A stretch of DNA of 64,000 nucleotides from Streptomyces sp. SKN60 (GTDB lineage Bacteria; Actinomycetota; Actinomycetes; Streptomycetales; Streptomycetaceae): NCBI RefSeq assembly GCF_026236535.1, contig NZ_JAHTMW010000016.1, positions 1-64,000 of the forward strand, written 5' to 3'. Under the pieces are notes generated by a model. It was not told where the DNA came from and searched no databases. It was given only the letters and a program-made list of their open reading frames with translations. This document shows positions 16,220 to 25,386 of this stretch, in pieces. The position numbers were made by a program, and so were the translations under genes. Every line of letters begins with the position of its first letter. Position 1 is the stretch's first letter.

Positions 16220-17305
16220 ATGAGCGCCGCCCTGTTCGAGCCCTTCACCCTGCGGTCCGTCACCGTGCCCCATCGGGTCTGGATGGCCCCGATGTGCCAG
16301 TACTCGGCGGAGCCGACGGGTCCGGGCGCCGGCGTCGCGGGCGACTGGCACTTCGCGCACTACGCCTCCCGGGCCACCGGCGGCGCCGGGCTGATCCTGG
16401 TCGAGGCGACCGCGGTCGCTCCCGAGGGCCGGATCAGCCCCTTCGACCTCGGGCTCTGGGACGACGCGCAGATCGACGGGCTGCGCCGGATCGCCGCGTT
16501 CCTGACGGAGCACGGCACCGTGCCGGGCATCCAGATCGGTCATGCCGGGCGCAAGGCCGCCACCAAGCAGCCCTGGGAAGGCCGCGGGCCGGTCGACCCC
16601 GCCACCGGCCTCGGCTGGCAGCCGGTCGGCCCGAGCCCGGTCGCCTACGCCGACGACCACCAGGAGCCGACCGAGCTGACGGTCGACCAGATCCACGCCG
16701 TCACCGAGCGGTTCGCCGACGCCGCCCGGCGCGCGCTCGCCGCCGGCTTCCAGGTCCTGGAGGTGCACGGAGCCCACGGCTATCTGATCGGCGAGTTCCT
16801 CTCCCCGCACAGCAACCGCCGCACCGACGCCTACGGCGGCTCCTTCGAGAACCGCACCCGGCTCGCCCTGGAGGTCGTCGACGCCGTGCGCGCCGTCTGG
16901 CCGGAGGAACTGCCGCTGTTCTTCCGGATCTCGGCCACCGACTGGCTGGACGAGCAGGGCTGGACGGCGGACGAGACCGTGCGCTTCGCCGCCCTGCTGC
17001 GCGAGCACGGCGTCGACCTGCTCGACGTGTCCACCGGCGGCAACGGCGGGCCGGCCCGGATCCCGGTCGGCCCCGGCTACCAGGTGCCCTTCGCCGCCCG
17101 GGTGAAGGCGGAGACCGGACTGCCGGTCGCGGCCGTCGGTCTGATCACGGAGAGCGAGCAGGCCGAGAAGATCGTCGCCAACGGCGAGGCGGACGCCGTG
17201 CTCCTCGGCCGCGAGCTGCTGCGGGACGCCTCCTGGCCGCGCCGCGCGGCCCGCGAACTGGGCGCCGAGATCTCCGCGCCCGCGCCGTACGCCTGGGCGA
17301 TCTGA
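16220..17305 (+). CDS. NADH:flavin oxidoreductase, Old Yellow Enzyme family (YqjM-like)
   Basis: A 361-residue FMN TIM-barrel ene-reductase. It begins LFEPFTLRSVTVPHRVWMAPMCQYSA, where the Cys near position 25 marks the thermophilic-like/YqjM class. It contains IQIGHAGRKA with the substrate-binding His, HGAHGYLIGEFLSPHSNRR, and the FMN-phosphate segment near ADAVLLGRELLRD. Such enzymes reduce activated C=C bonds and often respond to electrophile stress. GAGGAG lies before the ATG. Divergent ArsR control is likely through the two flanking operators. Confidence 0.92.
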   Translation: MSAALFEPFTLRSVTVPHRVWMAPMCQYSAEPTGPGAGVAGDWHFAHYASRATGGAGLILVEATAVAPEGRISPFDLGLWDDAQIDGLRRIAAFLTEHGTVPGIQIGHAGRKAATKQPWEGRGPVDPATGLGWQPVGPSPVAYADDHQEPTELTVDQIHAVTERFADAARRALAAGFQVLEVHGAHGYLIGEFLSPHSNRRTDAYGGSFENRTRLALEVVDAVRAVWPEELPLFFRISATDWLDEQGWTADETVRFAALLREHGVDLLDVSTGGNGGPARIPVGPGYQVPFAARVKAETGLPVAAVGLITESEQAEKIVANGEADAVLLGRELLRDASWPRRAARELGAEISAPAPYAWAI

Positions 17306-17415
17306 GCCCGCCAACACGCCTCTGACCAGGGGCGGAGCAGGCTCCGGACGCCGTTGTCAGTGGTGGGGTGCAGACTGGCCCGTATCCGCGACAACGGCGT
17401 CCTGGAGGTGTCGGC

Positions 17416-18501
17416 ATGACCGACGTAGTACTGACCGTGGGCACCCGCAAGGGGCTCTTCATCGGCCGCGGGCGAGACGGCCGATGGGAGTTCGACGCCC
17501 CCCACTTCAACGCGCAGGCGATCTATTCGATCGGGATCGACACCCGGGGTGATCGCCCGAGAATCCTGGTCGGCGGGGACAGCTCCCACTGGGGACCCTC
17601 CGTCTTCCACTCCGACGACCTCGGCACGAGCTGGACCGAGCCGCCCCGGCCGGCGGTCAAGTTCCCGCAGGACACCGGGGCTTCACTGGAGCGGGTGTGG
17701 CAGCTCCATCCGGCACCCGCGCACTCCCCCGGCGTCGTGTACGCGGGGACGGAGCCTGCCGCGCTCTTCAGGTCGGCCGACGGCGGCGAGTCCTTCGAGC
17801 TGGTGCGCCCGCTGTGGGAGCACCCGACCCGGGACCGCTGGGTGCCGGGCGGGGGCGGCGAGGCGGTGCACACCGTGGTCACCGACGCCCGGGACCCGGA
17901 CGCGGTGACGGTGGCGGTGTCGACCGCCGGCGTCTTCCGGTCCCGGGACGGCGGCGCGAGCTGGGACCCGGCCAACCAGGGGGTGTCGGCGGTCTTCCTG
18001 CCCGATCCCAACCCCGAGTTCGGGCAGTGCGTGCACAAGATCGCCCAGGACGCCGGGGACCTGGACCAGCTGTATCTGCAGAACCACTGGGGCGTCTTCC
18101 GCAGTGACGACGGGGGCGGCCGGTGGACGGACATCGGCGAGGGGCTGCCGTCCGACTTCGGCTTCGCGGTCGCCGCCCACCCCCACCGCCCGGACACCGC
18201 CTATGTGTTCCCGATCAACGCGGACGCCGACCGGGTGCCGGCCGGCCGCCGCTGCCGGGTCTACCGGACCACGGACGCGGGGGCGAGCTGGGAGCCGCTG
18301 TCCAAGGGCCTGCCGGAGGGCGATCACTACGGGACGGTGCTGCGCGACGCGCTGTGCACCGACGACGCCGACCCGGCCGGGATCTACTTCGGCAATCGCA
18401 ACGGCGAGGTGTACGCGAGCGCGGACGACGGCGACAGCTGGCAGCTGCTCGCCGAGCACCTGCCGGACGTGCTGTGTGTACGGGCGGCGGTGATCGGCTG
18501 A
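17416..18501 (+). CDS. BNR/sialidase-like beta-propeller protein
   Basis: A 361-residue cytosolic-looking propeller of the WD40/YVTN/BNR type, with Asp-box repeats (SDDLGTSW, SADGGESF, SRDGGASW, SDDGGGRW, TTDAGASW, SADDGDSW). The start is GTRKGLFIGRGRDGRWEFD, typical of a conserved actinobacterial family often called exo-alpha-sialidase, but the catalytic residues of true sialidases are not evident. GGAGGTG precedes the ATG. The inverted repeat GTTGTC...GACAAC in its leader (near 17353-17396) could be regulatory. Function unknown. Confidence 0.8.
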   Translation: MTDVVLTVGTRKGLFIGRGRDGRWEFDAPHFNAQAIYSIGIDTRGDRPRILVGGDSSHWGPSVFHSDDLGTSWTEPPRPAVKFPQDTGASLERVWQLHPAPAHSPGVVYAGTEPAALFRSADGGESFELVRPLWEHPTRDRWVPGGGGEAVHTVVTDARDPDAVTVAVSTAGVFRSRDGGASWDPANQGVSAVFLPDPNPEFGQCVHKIAQDAGDLDQLYLQNHWGVFRSDDGGGRWTDIGEGLPSDFGFAVAAHPHRPDTAYVFPINADADRVPAGRRCRVYRTTDAGASWEPLSKGLPEGDHYGTVLRDALCTDDADPAGIYFGNRNGEVYASADDGDSWQLLAEHLPDVLCVRAAVIG

Positions 18502-18566
18502 ACAGTGGGGATCGGGTCCGGCGGCGGTCGGGCGGCGCTGTCGGTGTGCGCCAGTAGAGTGACGGC

Positions 18567-19244
18567 GTGGCAGCAAGACCGTTGAACGAAATCGTCGAGG
18601 CCGGCTGGGCGAACGCCCTTGCGCCGGTGGCCGAACGCATCGCCGCGATGGGCGACTTCCTGCGCCAGGAGATCGCCGCGGGGCGGACCTACCTCCCGTC
18701 GGGGGCGAACGTCCTGAGGGCGTTCCAGCAGCCCTTCGACGAGGTGCGGGTCCTCATCGTCGGCCAGGACCCCTATCCCACCCCCGGCCATGCCGTCGGG
18801 CTCAGTTTCTCGGTGGCTCCGGAGGTGCACCCGCTGCCGCCGAGCCTGGAGAACATCTTCCGGGAGATGAACACCGACCTGGGCCTCCCCCGGCCCTCGA
18901 ACGGTGATCTGACCCCGTGGACCCGGCAGGGCGTCCTGCTCCTCAACAGGGCGCTCACCACGGCCCCGCGCCGTCCGGCGGCGCACCGGGACAAGGGCTG
19001 GGAGGCCGTCACCGAGCAGGCCATCCGGGCGCTCGCCGCGCGCGGGAAGCCGCTGGTGTCGGTGCTGTGGGGGCGGGACGCGCGCAATCTGCGCCCGCTG
19101 CTCGGCAATCTGCCGGCCATCGAGTCCTCGCACCCCTCGCCGATGTCCGCCGACCGCGGCTTCTTCGGCTCCCGTCCGTTCAGCCGCACCAACGAGCTGC
19201 TGCTCCGGCAGGGCGCCCAGCCGGTGGACTGGCAGCTGCCGTGA
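18567..19244 (+). CDS. ung: Uracil-DNA glycosylase
   Basis: A 225-residue family-1 UDG that removes uracil from DNA. The catalytic Asp is in the water-activating GQDPYPTPGHAVGLSFS motif, and the DNA-intercalation loop with catalytic His is SSHPSPMSADRGFFGSRPFS. NGDLTPWTRQGVLLLNRALT is also diagnostic. The GTG start has a TAGAGT -10-like hexamer six bases upstream and no ribosome binding site, so the mRNA may be leaderless. Its stop overlaps the start of the kinase gene by four bases. Confidence 0.97.
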   Translation: MAARPLNEIVEAGWANALAPVAERIAAMGDFLRQEIAAGRTYLPSGANVLRAFQQPFDEVRVLIVGQDPYPTPGHAVGLSFSVAPEVHPLPPSLENIFREMNTDLGLPRPSNGDLTPWTRQGVLLLNRALTTAPRRPAAHRDKGWEAVTEQAIRALAARGKPLVSVLWGRDARNLRPLLGNLPAIESSHPSPMSADRGFFGSRPFSRTNELLLRQGAQPVDWQLP

Positions 19245-20245
19245 CAGCGGCCGGCGCGGAGCGGGCCTTCGTCGTCGGGGTGGACTCCGGCGGCTCGGGC
19301 CTCCGGGTCGCGCTCGCGCGCGCCGGGGACGGCGAACGGGACGGGCGGATCCTGGAGACGGTCACGTCCGGGGAGCCGGTGCGTACCGGGCCGGGCGGGA
19401 TCGACGCCGGGCAGCTGCTCGGCCGGCTGCTGCCGGCCGTGGACGCGATGGCGGCCCGGGCCGGCGGCGGGGCGGTCCGCGCGGTCGCCGTCGGGGCGGC
19501 CGGGATGGCGACGCTAGGCGACCGGCTGCGGGCCGAACTGCCGGGCGCGCTCGCCGAGGCCTGGGGCGTGCGGCGGCTCGCGCTCGCGGCGGACGCCGTC
19601 ACCGCGTACGCCGGGGCACTCGGACAGCGGCCCGGCGCGGTGGTCGCGGGCGGCACCGGGCTGATCGCTCTCGGCACCGATCTGTCCGGCTGGCGCCGGG
19701 CGGACGGCTGGGGTCATCTGCTCGGCGACTGCGGCAGCGGCGCCTGGATCGGCCGGGCCGGTCTGGAGGCGGCGATGCGGGCGTACGACGGACGGCGCGG
19801 TGGTTCGGCGGCGTTGCTCGCGCGGGCCGAGGAACGGTTCGGGCCGGCCGCCGGGTTGCCGGCCGCGCTCTACCCCCGTACCGACCGGCCGGCCGTCCTC
19901 GCCTCGTTCGCGCCGGACGTGGCCGCGGCCGCCGGGGCGGGCGATCCGGTCGCAAGCGGAATCCTCGCCGAAGCCGGCCGGCGGATCGCGGAGGCAGCGG
20001 CGGCCGTCCTCCCGGCGAGTCCCGACGGCCCGGACGGCGAAGTGGCGTTCACCGGGGGGCTGTTCAGGATCGGCGAGGCCCTGCTCGGGCCGCTGCGGGC
20101 CGAACTGGGCAGGATGGCTCCGGGGGTTCGCGAAGTGCCCGCGGCGGGCGATCCGCTGGTCGGGGCGGTGACGATCGCGGCCGCGCTCGCGGGCGGAACG
20201 CTCCGGCTGCCGGAGGACCCGCGCATGCTCCAAGTCACCAGGTAA
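19241..20245 (+). CDS. N-acetylglucosamine kinase-like protein (BadF/BadG family)
   Basis: A 334-residue ASKHA-fold kinase. The first phosphate loop is VGVDSGGSGLRVAL, the second is VVAGGTGLIALG, and GWGHLLGDCGSGAWIGRAGLEAAM follows, as in eukaryotic-type GlcNAc kinases. Cytosolic phosphorylation of GlcNAc or a related amino sugar is the best guess. The start is a GTG overlapping the ung stop (GTGA), so the two are translationally coupled even though the functions look unrelated. The C-terminus covers the expected adenosine-binding segment. Confidence 0.85.
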   Translation: MTAAGAERAFVVGVDSGGSGLRVALARAGDGERDGRILETVTSGEPVRTGPGGIDAGQLLGRLLPAVDAMAARAGGGAVRAVAVGAAGMATLGDRLRAELPGALAEAWGVRRLALAADAVTAYAGALGQRPGAVVAGGTGLIALGTDLSGWRRADGWGHLLGDCGSGAWIGRAGLEAAMRAYDGRRGGSAALLARAEERFGPAAGLPAALYPRTDRPAVLASFAPDVAAAAGAGDPVASGILAEAGRRIAEAAAAVLPASPDGPDGEVAFTGGLFRIGEALLGPLRAELGRMAPGVREVPAAGDPLVGAVTIAAALAGGTLRLPEDPRMLQVTR

Positions 20246-20342
20246 CAGCAGTTCCCGGCCAGTTCGGACATAGCGGGGCAGAAGTCGCCCGACTGCACCT
20301 CAGCGAGCCGGGCGGCGCACGAAACCAGTAGCATGCGGCGCC

Positions 20343-21260
20343 ATGAGCTCCCCCACTGGGCCCACTCCCGGGCTGCCTGTACGAATGCCGCGACCCCGCC
20401 AGTCCGGGCGGCACCGTCGCCCTGAACCCGTGGCGGCGCCCGAGGGCGCTCCGACCCTGGTGCTCGCCGTTCCCGGCGTGCCGTCGGCCGCCATACGCTC
20501 GCTGGCCGAGGAGGTCGTGAGCATCGCCCGCTCGGAGCTGCCCGGCCTGGAGGCCGTGATCGGCTACCTGGACGGCGACGACACCGAGTACCCGACCCTG
20601 ACGTCGGTCCTCACCGCGGTCTCCGCCCTGCGCACCGAGCGTTACGAGATCGCCGTGGCCGCCGGCCGCGAGGTCGCCGCCCCCGAGGGCCCGGCCGCGG
20701 TCGTGGTGCCGCTGCTCGCGGGCCCGGACAGCGCGCTGACCCGCCAGATCCGCCAGGCCGTCATGGACGCCGGCAACAACGCCGAGCTGACCGATGTGCT
20801 CGGTCCGCACCCGCTGCTCGCCGAGGCGCTGCACGTGCGCCTGTCCGAGGCCGGTCTGGCCCGCGCCGACCGCGCGCGCCTCTTCACGGTCGCCACGGCG
20901 GCCGACGGCATCATCCTGGCCACCGTGGGCGGCGAGGAGGCCGTGCAGGCCGCCGGCATCACGGGCATGCTGCTCGCGGCCCGGCTCGCGGTGCCGGTGA
21001 TGGCGGCCGCGCTGGACCAGGACGGTTCGATCGCCTCGATCGCCGAGCAGCTGCGCAACGCCGGTGCGGAGCAGCTCGCGCTCGCCCCGTACCTGATCGG
21101 CCCGGAGCTGTCCGAGGGGCTGCTCGACGCGGCCGCCAAGGAGGCGGGCTGCGCGGCGGCCGAGCCGCTCGGCGCGTACCCGGCGATCGGCCGGCTGGTG
21201 CTCTCGCAGTTCATGTCGACCCTCGGCATCGCCCCGCAGCCGGGCGCCTCGGTGCGCTAG
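20343..21260 (+). CDS. CbiX-like (sirohydrochlorin chelatase family) protein
   Basis: A 305-residue protein with tandem CbiX-like halves. PTLVLAVPGVPSAAIRSLAEEVV and AAVVVPLLAGPDSALTRQIRQAV belong to the first, and IILATVGGEEAVQ through LALAPYLIGPELSEGLLD to the second. Class II chelatases insert Co or Fe into tetrapyrroles and need paired His. Here the usual GHG start is replaced by VPGVPS, and few His remain, so catalysis is doubtful. A Pro/Arg-rich N-terminal tail of about 35 residues precedes the domain. TAGCAT lies eight bases before the ATG. A strong terminator follows. Confidence 0.75.
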   Translation: MSSPTGPTPGLPVRMPRPRQSGRHRRPEPVAAPEGAPTLVLAVPGVPSAAIRSLAEEVVSIARSELPGLEAVIGYLDGDDTEYPTLTSVLTAVSALRTERYEIAVAAGREVAAPEGPAAVVVPLLAGPDSALTRQIRQAVMDAGNNAELTDVLGPHPLLAEALHVRLSEAGLARADRARLFTVATAADGIILATVGGEEAVQAAGITGMLLAARLAVPVMAAALDQDGSIASIAEQLRNAGAEQLALAPYLIGPELSEGLLDAAAKEAGCAAAEPLGAYPAIGRLVLSQFMSTLGIAPQPGASVR

Positions 21261-21332
21261 CCGCACCTCGGCGCCCGTAACCGGAACCCGAAAGCGGAAC
21301 CGGGAGCGGTACCGCGCGACGTACGACCGTGA

Positions 21333-21376
21333 CGGGAAGGGCCCGCACCGGAGAGATCCGGTGCGGGCCCTTCCCG
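21333..21376. terminator. Strong bidirectional terminator between convergent genes
   Basis: A perfect 19-base-pair stem (left arm 21333-21351, right arm 21358-21376) with the 6-base loop AGAGAT. It lies between the convergent CbiX-like and lactonase genes and can serve both strands. Confidence 0.85.
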
Positions 21377-21402
21377 TGCGCGGTCCCGCGCACGGGCGGC
21401 CG

Positions 21403-22464
21403 TCAGGCGAAGACCACGCAGGAGGCGGCGGGCGCCGGGATCGACCCGACCCGCTCCGGCAGCCCGGTCTCCGGGTCGACGGTGAACCAGGTGACGTCGC
21501 CGGAGCGCTCGTTCGCCGCGTACAGGTGCCGTCCTGAGGGCGCGAGGGTCAGATCCCGGGGCCAGTCGCCGCCGCAGGGCACGGAGGCGGTCAGCCGGGC
21601 GCTCGCGCCGTCCTCGGCGAGCGCGAGCACGGCGAGGGTGTCGGCACCGCGCACGGCGGCCCACAGGAAGCGTCCGTCGGGAGCGACGACGACCTCGGAG
21701 GGGTAGCAGGCCCCCTGGGCACCCTCGGGCACCACGGGCGTCTCTCCGAGCGGCGTGAGCACGCCCGCCGCGGCGTCCCAGCGGCACACGGTGACGGTGG
21801 GCTCCAGCTCGTTCAGGACGTACGCGTGCCCGCCGGCCGGGTGGAAGGCGAGGTGGCGCGGCCCGGTGCCGGGGCGCAGGGCGGTGCTGCCGTGCGTCCG
21901 GAGGGTGCCCGTGGCGGCGTCGAGGGCGCCGACGGTCACGGAGTCGGTCCCGAGGTCCACGGCGAGCACCCAGCGTCCGCCGGGGTCGGGCAGCACCTGG
22001 TGCGCGTGCGGAGCCTCCTGCCGGCCGGCGACGGGTCCGCCGCCCTCGTGGCGCACCTGCCCGGTGACGGGCCCGAGGGAGCCGTCGGCGGCGACGGGCA
22101 GCACGGAGACGCTGCCGGAGGTGTAGTTCGCGGTGAGCAGGTGTCCGCCGGTGACGGCGAGGTGTGTGGGGCCGGCGGCGCCCACCGGCACGGGCGGCCC
22201 GAGCGGGCGGGGTGTGGGCCCGGTGATGTCGAAGGCCGCGGCGGCGCCGTCCTTGGTCTCGGAGACGGCGTAGAGCACGTCTCCGTCGAGCGCGAGGAAC
22301 GACGGGTCGTCGACCGCGTCGCTCGAACCGGTGACGGCGAGCGCGCCCGTATCCGGATCCACGTCGGCGGCGAGCACCCCCTGCCCGCCGGCCGATGTGA
22401 ACGAGCCGATGTACGCCCGCCCCGGGCGCCGTGCGCCCGTCTGCCCTGTCCGCGTGTCGTTCAC
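21403..22464 (-). CDS. Lactonase family beta-propeller protein
   Basis: A 353-residue seven-bladed propeller of the 6-phosphogluconolactonase (Pgl/YbhE) type. Typical blades are AYIGSFTSAGGQGVLAADVDP, PTHLAVTGGHLLTANYTSGSVSVLPV, APHAHQVLPDPGGRWVLAVDLGTD, PRHLAFHPAGGHAYVLNELEPTV and PRDLTLAPSGRHLYAANERSGDV. The conserved HxHQ-like HAHQ is present. The start is taken as the GTG at 22464 after GGGGAGG; an in-frame ATG lies ten codons upstream. Substrate is not certain; many paralogues in Streptomyces are unassigned. Confidence 0.85.
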   Translation of the reverse strand: MNDTRTGQTGARRPGRAYIGSFTSAGGQGVLAADVDPDTGALAVTGSSDAVDDPSFLALDGDVLYAVSETKDGAAAAFDITGPTPRPLGPPVPVGAAGPTHLAVTGGHLLTANYTSGSVSVLPVAADGSLGPVTGQVRHEGGGPVAGRQEAPHAHQVLPDPGGRWVLAVDLGTDSVTVGALDAATGTLRTHGSTALRPGTGPRHLAFHPAGGHAYVLNELEPTVTVCRWDAAAGVLTPLGETPVVPEGAQGACYPSEVVVAPDGRFLWAAVRGADTLAVLALAEDGASARLTASVPCGGDWPRDLTLAPSGRHLYAANERSGDVTWFTVDPETGLPERVGSIPAPAASCVVFA

Positions 22465-22569
22465 GGCGCCTCCCCTGTCCCTGGGGCCAGCCACGACCGA
22501 CCGGCCGCCGTCCGAGGTGACGTTAGCAGGCGGTCTAGACCAAAGGTGGGCGACCGGGGGAAGCGGGGA

Positions 22570-24114
22570 TCAGGCCGCCGGGACCAGGGGCGAGCCGGGC
22601 GCGGTGCGCAGCGGGGTCGCCAGGGCGGTGAGGGCGTGCTCCAGGGCGTGGAGGTGGGTCAGGGCGGCTTCCGCGCCGGGGTGGTGGGCGGGCAGGGCTG
22701 CCTCGGTGGGGGTCTGCGGTCGGTTCGGGGCGACCGGCGGTACGAGGGCGTGGACGGCTGCCTCGACGCGCCAGGCGGCGGCCGCGAGGCGGGCGTCGTG
22801 CGAGGCGTCGGGGTCGGCGGCGACGGCGGCGAGCCCGCGGCTCTCGCGGGCGCAGGCGTCGAGCAGGTCCAGGACGTGCCGGGCGCGGGCCTTGCGGGCG
22901 CGCAGCGGGCTCAGCGGGTGGACCAGCGGGGCCAGGGTGAGCCGGGCGCGGGAGAGCAGCAGGTCGAGTTCGGCGGCGTGGGCGGCCGGGTCGGCGTGCG
23001 GGTCGCCGGCGAGGCGGCGGGCCGCGGCGCTGGTGCAGGCGTGCACGCAGCCGACGGCGCGCTGGATCCAGGCGTTGGTGGCCGCGTGGGTGGTGACCGG
23101 CAGCAGGGCGACGCCGACGGCCGCGCCGAGGGCGCCGACCGCGGTCTCCTCGAAGCGGAGCAGCAGCAGCCCGGGGTGCAGGACACCGAGGAGCCCGTAG
23201 AGGAGACCGGCCATGACGGTCACGAAGAACATCATCCAGCTGTACGAGAGCGGCGCGGTGTAGAAGATGCCGAAGACGCACAGGGCGACGAGCGCGGCCG
23301 TCGGGGCGGGGGCGCCGCCAAGGGGGATCGCCACGAGCAGTCCGGCGGCGATGCCGGTGACGGTCCCCACGACCCGGCGGAAGCCGCGGACCAGGGTCTC
23401 GCCGCGCGAGGCGGTGTTGACGAAGATCCACCAGGCGGTGCCGACGGCCCAGTACCAGCGCTCCTCGGAGAGGATCTGGCCGGCGGCGAGGGCGACGGCG
23501 CAGGCGGCCGTGGCCTGGAAGGCCTGCCGGGTGGTGGGCCGGGCGAGGCCGGTGCCGGGCAGCGGTGCGGGCGCGGCGGGCGGCGGCACGCGCCGCTCGA
23601 TGCACCAGAAGCCGAAGCGGACCGCGCCGGCCGTGCCGAGCGCCAGCAGCACCGCGCCGAAGAGCTCGGGCAGCTGGGCGGGCACGGCGTGCAGGAACTG
23701 GGTCACGAAGAACTGCATGAAGGCGAAGATGCCGAGCGCGTGGCCGCGCGGGCCCCAGCGCCGCGCGTACACCCCGGCGAAGACCACCAGGAGCCACGCG
23801 AGGTCGCGCAGCAGCGGCGCGCCGTGCAGCACGGTGGCGAGCGCGAGCACGGGGAAGCCGGCCAGCGGGAGCAGGGCCGTGGTGACGGCCTGCCGGCGGA
23901 CGGTGGGGTCGGCGACGGTGAAGAGCGCGAGCAGCGCGGCGAGGCCGGCGGTGATGGACGCGGTCAGGGAGAGGCCGGCCAGTTCGGCGACGGCCACGGC
24001 GAGGCCGACGCCGAGGACGGCGCGGCTCGCGACCCGCAGCCGGACCTTGCCGGGGTCCGGCGCCACGCACACATGGCGCAGCAGTCTGCCGGTGGCCGCC
24101 AGGGCCTTCTTCAT
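22570..24114 (-). CDS. FUSC family inner-membrane transporter
   Basis: A 514-residue membrane protein with two blocks of about five transmembrane helices, separated by a soluble segment and followed by a helical C-terminal domain. The second block (RPTTRQAFQATAACAVALAAGQILSEERWYWAVGTAWWIFVNT) is the FUSC/aromatic-acid exporter signature. Such proteins export aromatic acids, fusaric acid-like toxins or stress metabolites. The ATG at 24114 (MKKALAATG) is chosen over one ten codons upstream. It is divergent from the Lrp-type regulator, which may control it. Confidence 0.85.
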   Translation of the reverse strand: MKKALAATGRLLRHVCVAPDPGKVRLRVASRAVLGVGLAVAVAELAGLSLTASITAGLAALLALFTVADPTVRRQAVTTALLPLAGFPVLALATVLHGAPLLRDLAWLLVVFAGVYARRWGPRGHALGIFAFMQFFVTQFLHAVPAQLPELFGAVLLALGTAGAVRFGFWCIERRVPPPAAPAPLPGTGLARPTTRQAFQATAACAVALAAGQILSEERWYWAVGTAWWIFVNTASRGETLVRGFRRVVGTVTGIAAGLLVAIPLGGAPAPTAALVALCVFGIFYTAPLSYSWMMFFVTVMAGLLYGLLGVLHPGLLLLRFEETAVGALGAAVGVALLPVTTHAATNAWIQRAVGCVHACTSAAARRLAGDPHADPAAHAAELDLLLSRARLTLAPLVHPLSPLRARKARARHVLDLLDACARESRGLAAVAADPDASHDARLAAAAWRVEAAVHALVPPVAPNRPQTPTEAALPAHHPGAEAALTHLHALEHALTALATPLRTAPGSPLVPAA

Positions 24115-24288
24115 GACGGTCGTTCCGCCCCCGCTGTGGTACACACACCCTCTTCACGCATCACGGACGCTTCCCGCGTCCCGGACGTACTCATGGACTC
24201 ATGGACGTACACATGACGAAGGCGCCGCGGGTCCGGGGTCCGGCCACCTCGCCGGTCCGGCGCGTGCGCGGCGCCATCTGTGCATTTC

Positions 24289-24300
24289 TCCTTCGAAGGA
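24289..24300. promoter_or_regulatory. 12-base palindrome between FUSC and Lrp genes
   Basis: TCCTTCGAAGGA is perfectly palindromic and lies in the 285-base divergent gap, 100 bases before the Lrp start and 175 before the FUSC start. A second possible element, TGGGCCATTGG, lies at 24341-24351. No gene is seen in this gap. Confidence 0.4.
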
Positions 24301-24399
24301 AAACATCCATCGGCTCACTGGCTCAACCGACTCCCCGACTGGTGGGCCATTGGTACAGTCGAAGGGTCGGTGACACGGCCAGAAGGAGGCCAACGGACC

Positions 24400-24876
24400 A
24401 TGGCGGTGGACGAGCTCGACACCCGCATCCTGCGGCTGCTCATCGAGCAGCCGCGCACCAGCGTGCGCGAGTACGCGCGGATCCTGGGCGTGGCCCGGGG
24501 CACCGTGCAGGCCCGGATCGACCGGCTGGAGCGGGACGGCGTGATCACGGCCACCGGCCCGGTGCTGTCCCCCGCGGCGCTCGGCCACCCCGTGCTGGCC
24601 TTCGTGCACATCGAGGTCACCCAGGGGCATCTGGACGAGGTCGGGGACGCGCTGGCGGGCGTCGCGGAGATCGTCGAGGCCTTCTCCATCACCGGCGGGG
24701 GCGATCTGCTGACCCGGGTGGTGGCCCGCGACGCGGGACATCTGGAGGACGTGATCCAGCGTCTGATCCAGCTTCCCGGCGTGGTCCGCACCCGCACCGA
24801 GATCGCGCTGCGCGAGCGCGTGGCGCACCGACTGCTGCCGCTGGTGGAGGCGGTGGGCCGCGGGAGCAGCACGTGA
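24400..24876 (+). CDS. Lrp/AsnC family transcriptional regulator
   Basis: A 158-residue one-HTH Lrp protein. The N-terminal HTH is LDTRILRLLIEQPRTSVREYARILGVARGTVQARIDRLERDGVI, and the C-terminal RAM domain senses a small ligand, usually an amino acid (AFVHIEVTQGHLDEVGDAL, FSITGGGDLLTRVVARD). AAGGAGG precedes the ATG. It is divergent from the FUSC transporter, so it probably controls export of its own ligand or product; this is an inference from layout only. Confidence 0.9.
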   Translation: MAVDELDTRILRLLIEQPRTSVREYARILGVARGTVQARIDRLERDGVITATGPVLSPAALGHPVLAFVHIEVTQGHLDEVGDALAGVAEIVEAFSITGGGDLLTRVVARDAGHLEDVIQRLIQLPGVVRTRTEIALRERVAHRLLPLVEAVGRGSST

Positions 24877-24935
24877 CGGGCTTGGTGTTTCCTCCAGGAG
24901 GGAGGGCAGCTGCCAGGAGGATGTCCCACAGCTGA

Positions 24936-24965
24936 TTGCAGATGAGATCCCGTCCCACCTAGGCT
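24936..24965 (+). promoter_or_regulatory. Promoter of the ModE-like gene, probably leaderless
   Basis: TTGCAG and TAGGCT are separated by 18 bases. The -10 ends seven bases before the ATG at 24973, and no ribosome binding site is present, so transcription should start at or next to the start codon. Upstream lie GGCAGCTGCC (24905-24914) and CCTCCAGGAGG (24891-24901), both palindromic. Confidence 0.55.
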
Positions 24966-24972
24966 GGCGCAC

Positions 24973-25371
24973 ATGCAGTCCTACACCATCGGTCAGGCCG
25001 CGCGGCTGCTCGGCGTCAGCCCGGACACCGCGCGCCGCTGGGCCGACGCCGGGCGGGTCGCCACGCATCGCGACGAGGGCGGCCGGCGGCTCATCGACGG
25101 GCGCGACCTGGCCGCGTTCTCGGTCGAGCTCGCGCAGGCGGCCGGGACGGGGGACGAGGAGGAGCCGTACACCTCGGCCCGCAACGCCTTCCCCGGCATC
25201 GTGACCGCCGTCAAGCTCGGCGACATCGCCGCCCAGGTCGAGATCCAGGCCGGGCCGCACCGGCTCGTCTCGCTGCTCACCCGCGAGGCGGTGGAGGAGC
25301 TGGGCCTGGAGGTCGGTATGCAGGCCACCGCCCGGGTGAAGTCGACCAGCGTGCACATCGACCGCACCTGA
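24973..25371 (+). CDS. HTH-TOBE molybdate-responsive regulator/binding protein (ModE-like)
   Basis: A 132-residue two-domain protein. Residues 1-50 are a MerR-like HTH (YTIGQAARLLGVSPDTARRWADAGRV), and residues 68-132 are a TOBE/Mop domain (SARNAFPGIVTAVKLGDIAAQVEIQAG...VKSTSVHI) that binds oxyanions such as molybdate. It could repress or activate the transporter gene that starts 15 bases downstream. In related Streptomyces loci that I recall, a modA gene follows this one; here it does not. A leaderless promoter is listed separately. Confidence 0.85.
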   Translation: MQSYTIGQAARLLGVSPDTARRWADAGRVATHRDEGGRRLIDGRDLAAFSVELAQAAGTGDEEEPYTSARNAFPGIVTAVKLGDIAAQVEIQAGPHRLVSLLTREAVEELGLEVGMQATARVKSTSVHIDRT

Positions 25372-25386
25372 GCACCTGGTCCCCGC

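Noticed and set aside
17353..17396. Inverted repeat GTTGTC...GACAAC before the BNR gene as an operator
   Set aside because: The arms are more than 30 bases apart and no clear promoter aligns with them; mentioned only in the gene entry.
21826..24216. A 796-codon plus-strand frame opposite lactonase and FUSC genes
   Set aside because: Gly/Arg/Glu-rich shadow with no motif; the minus-strand genes have clear domain signatures.
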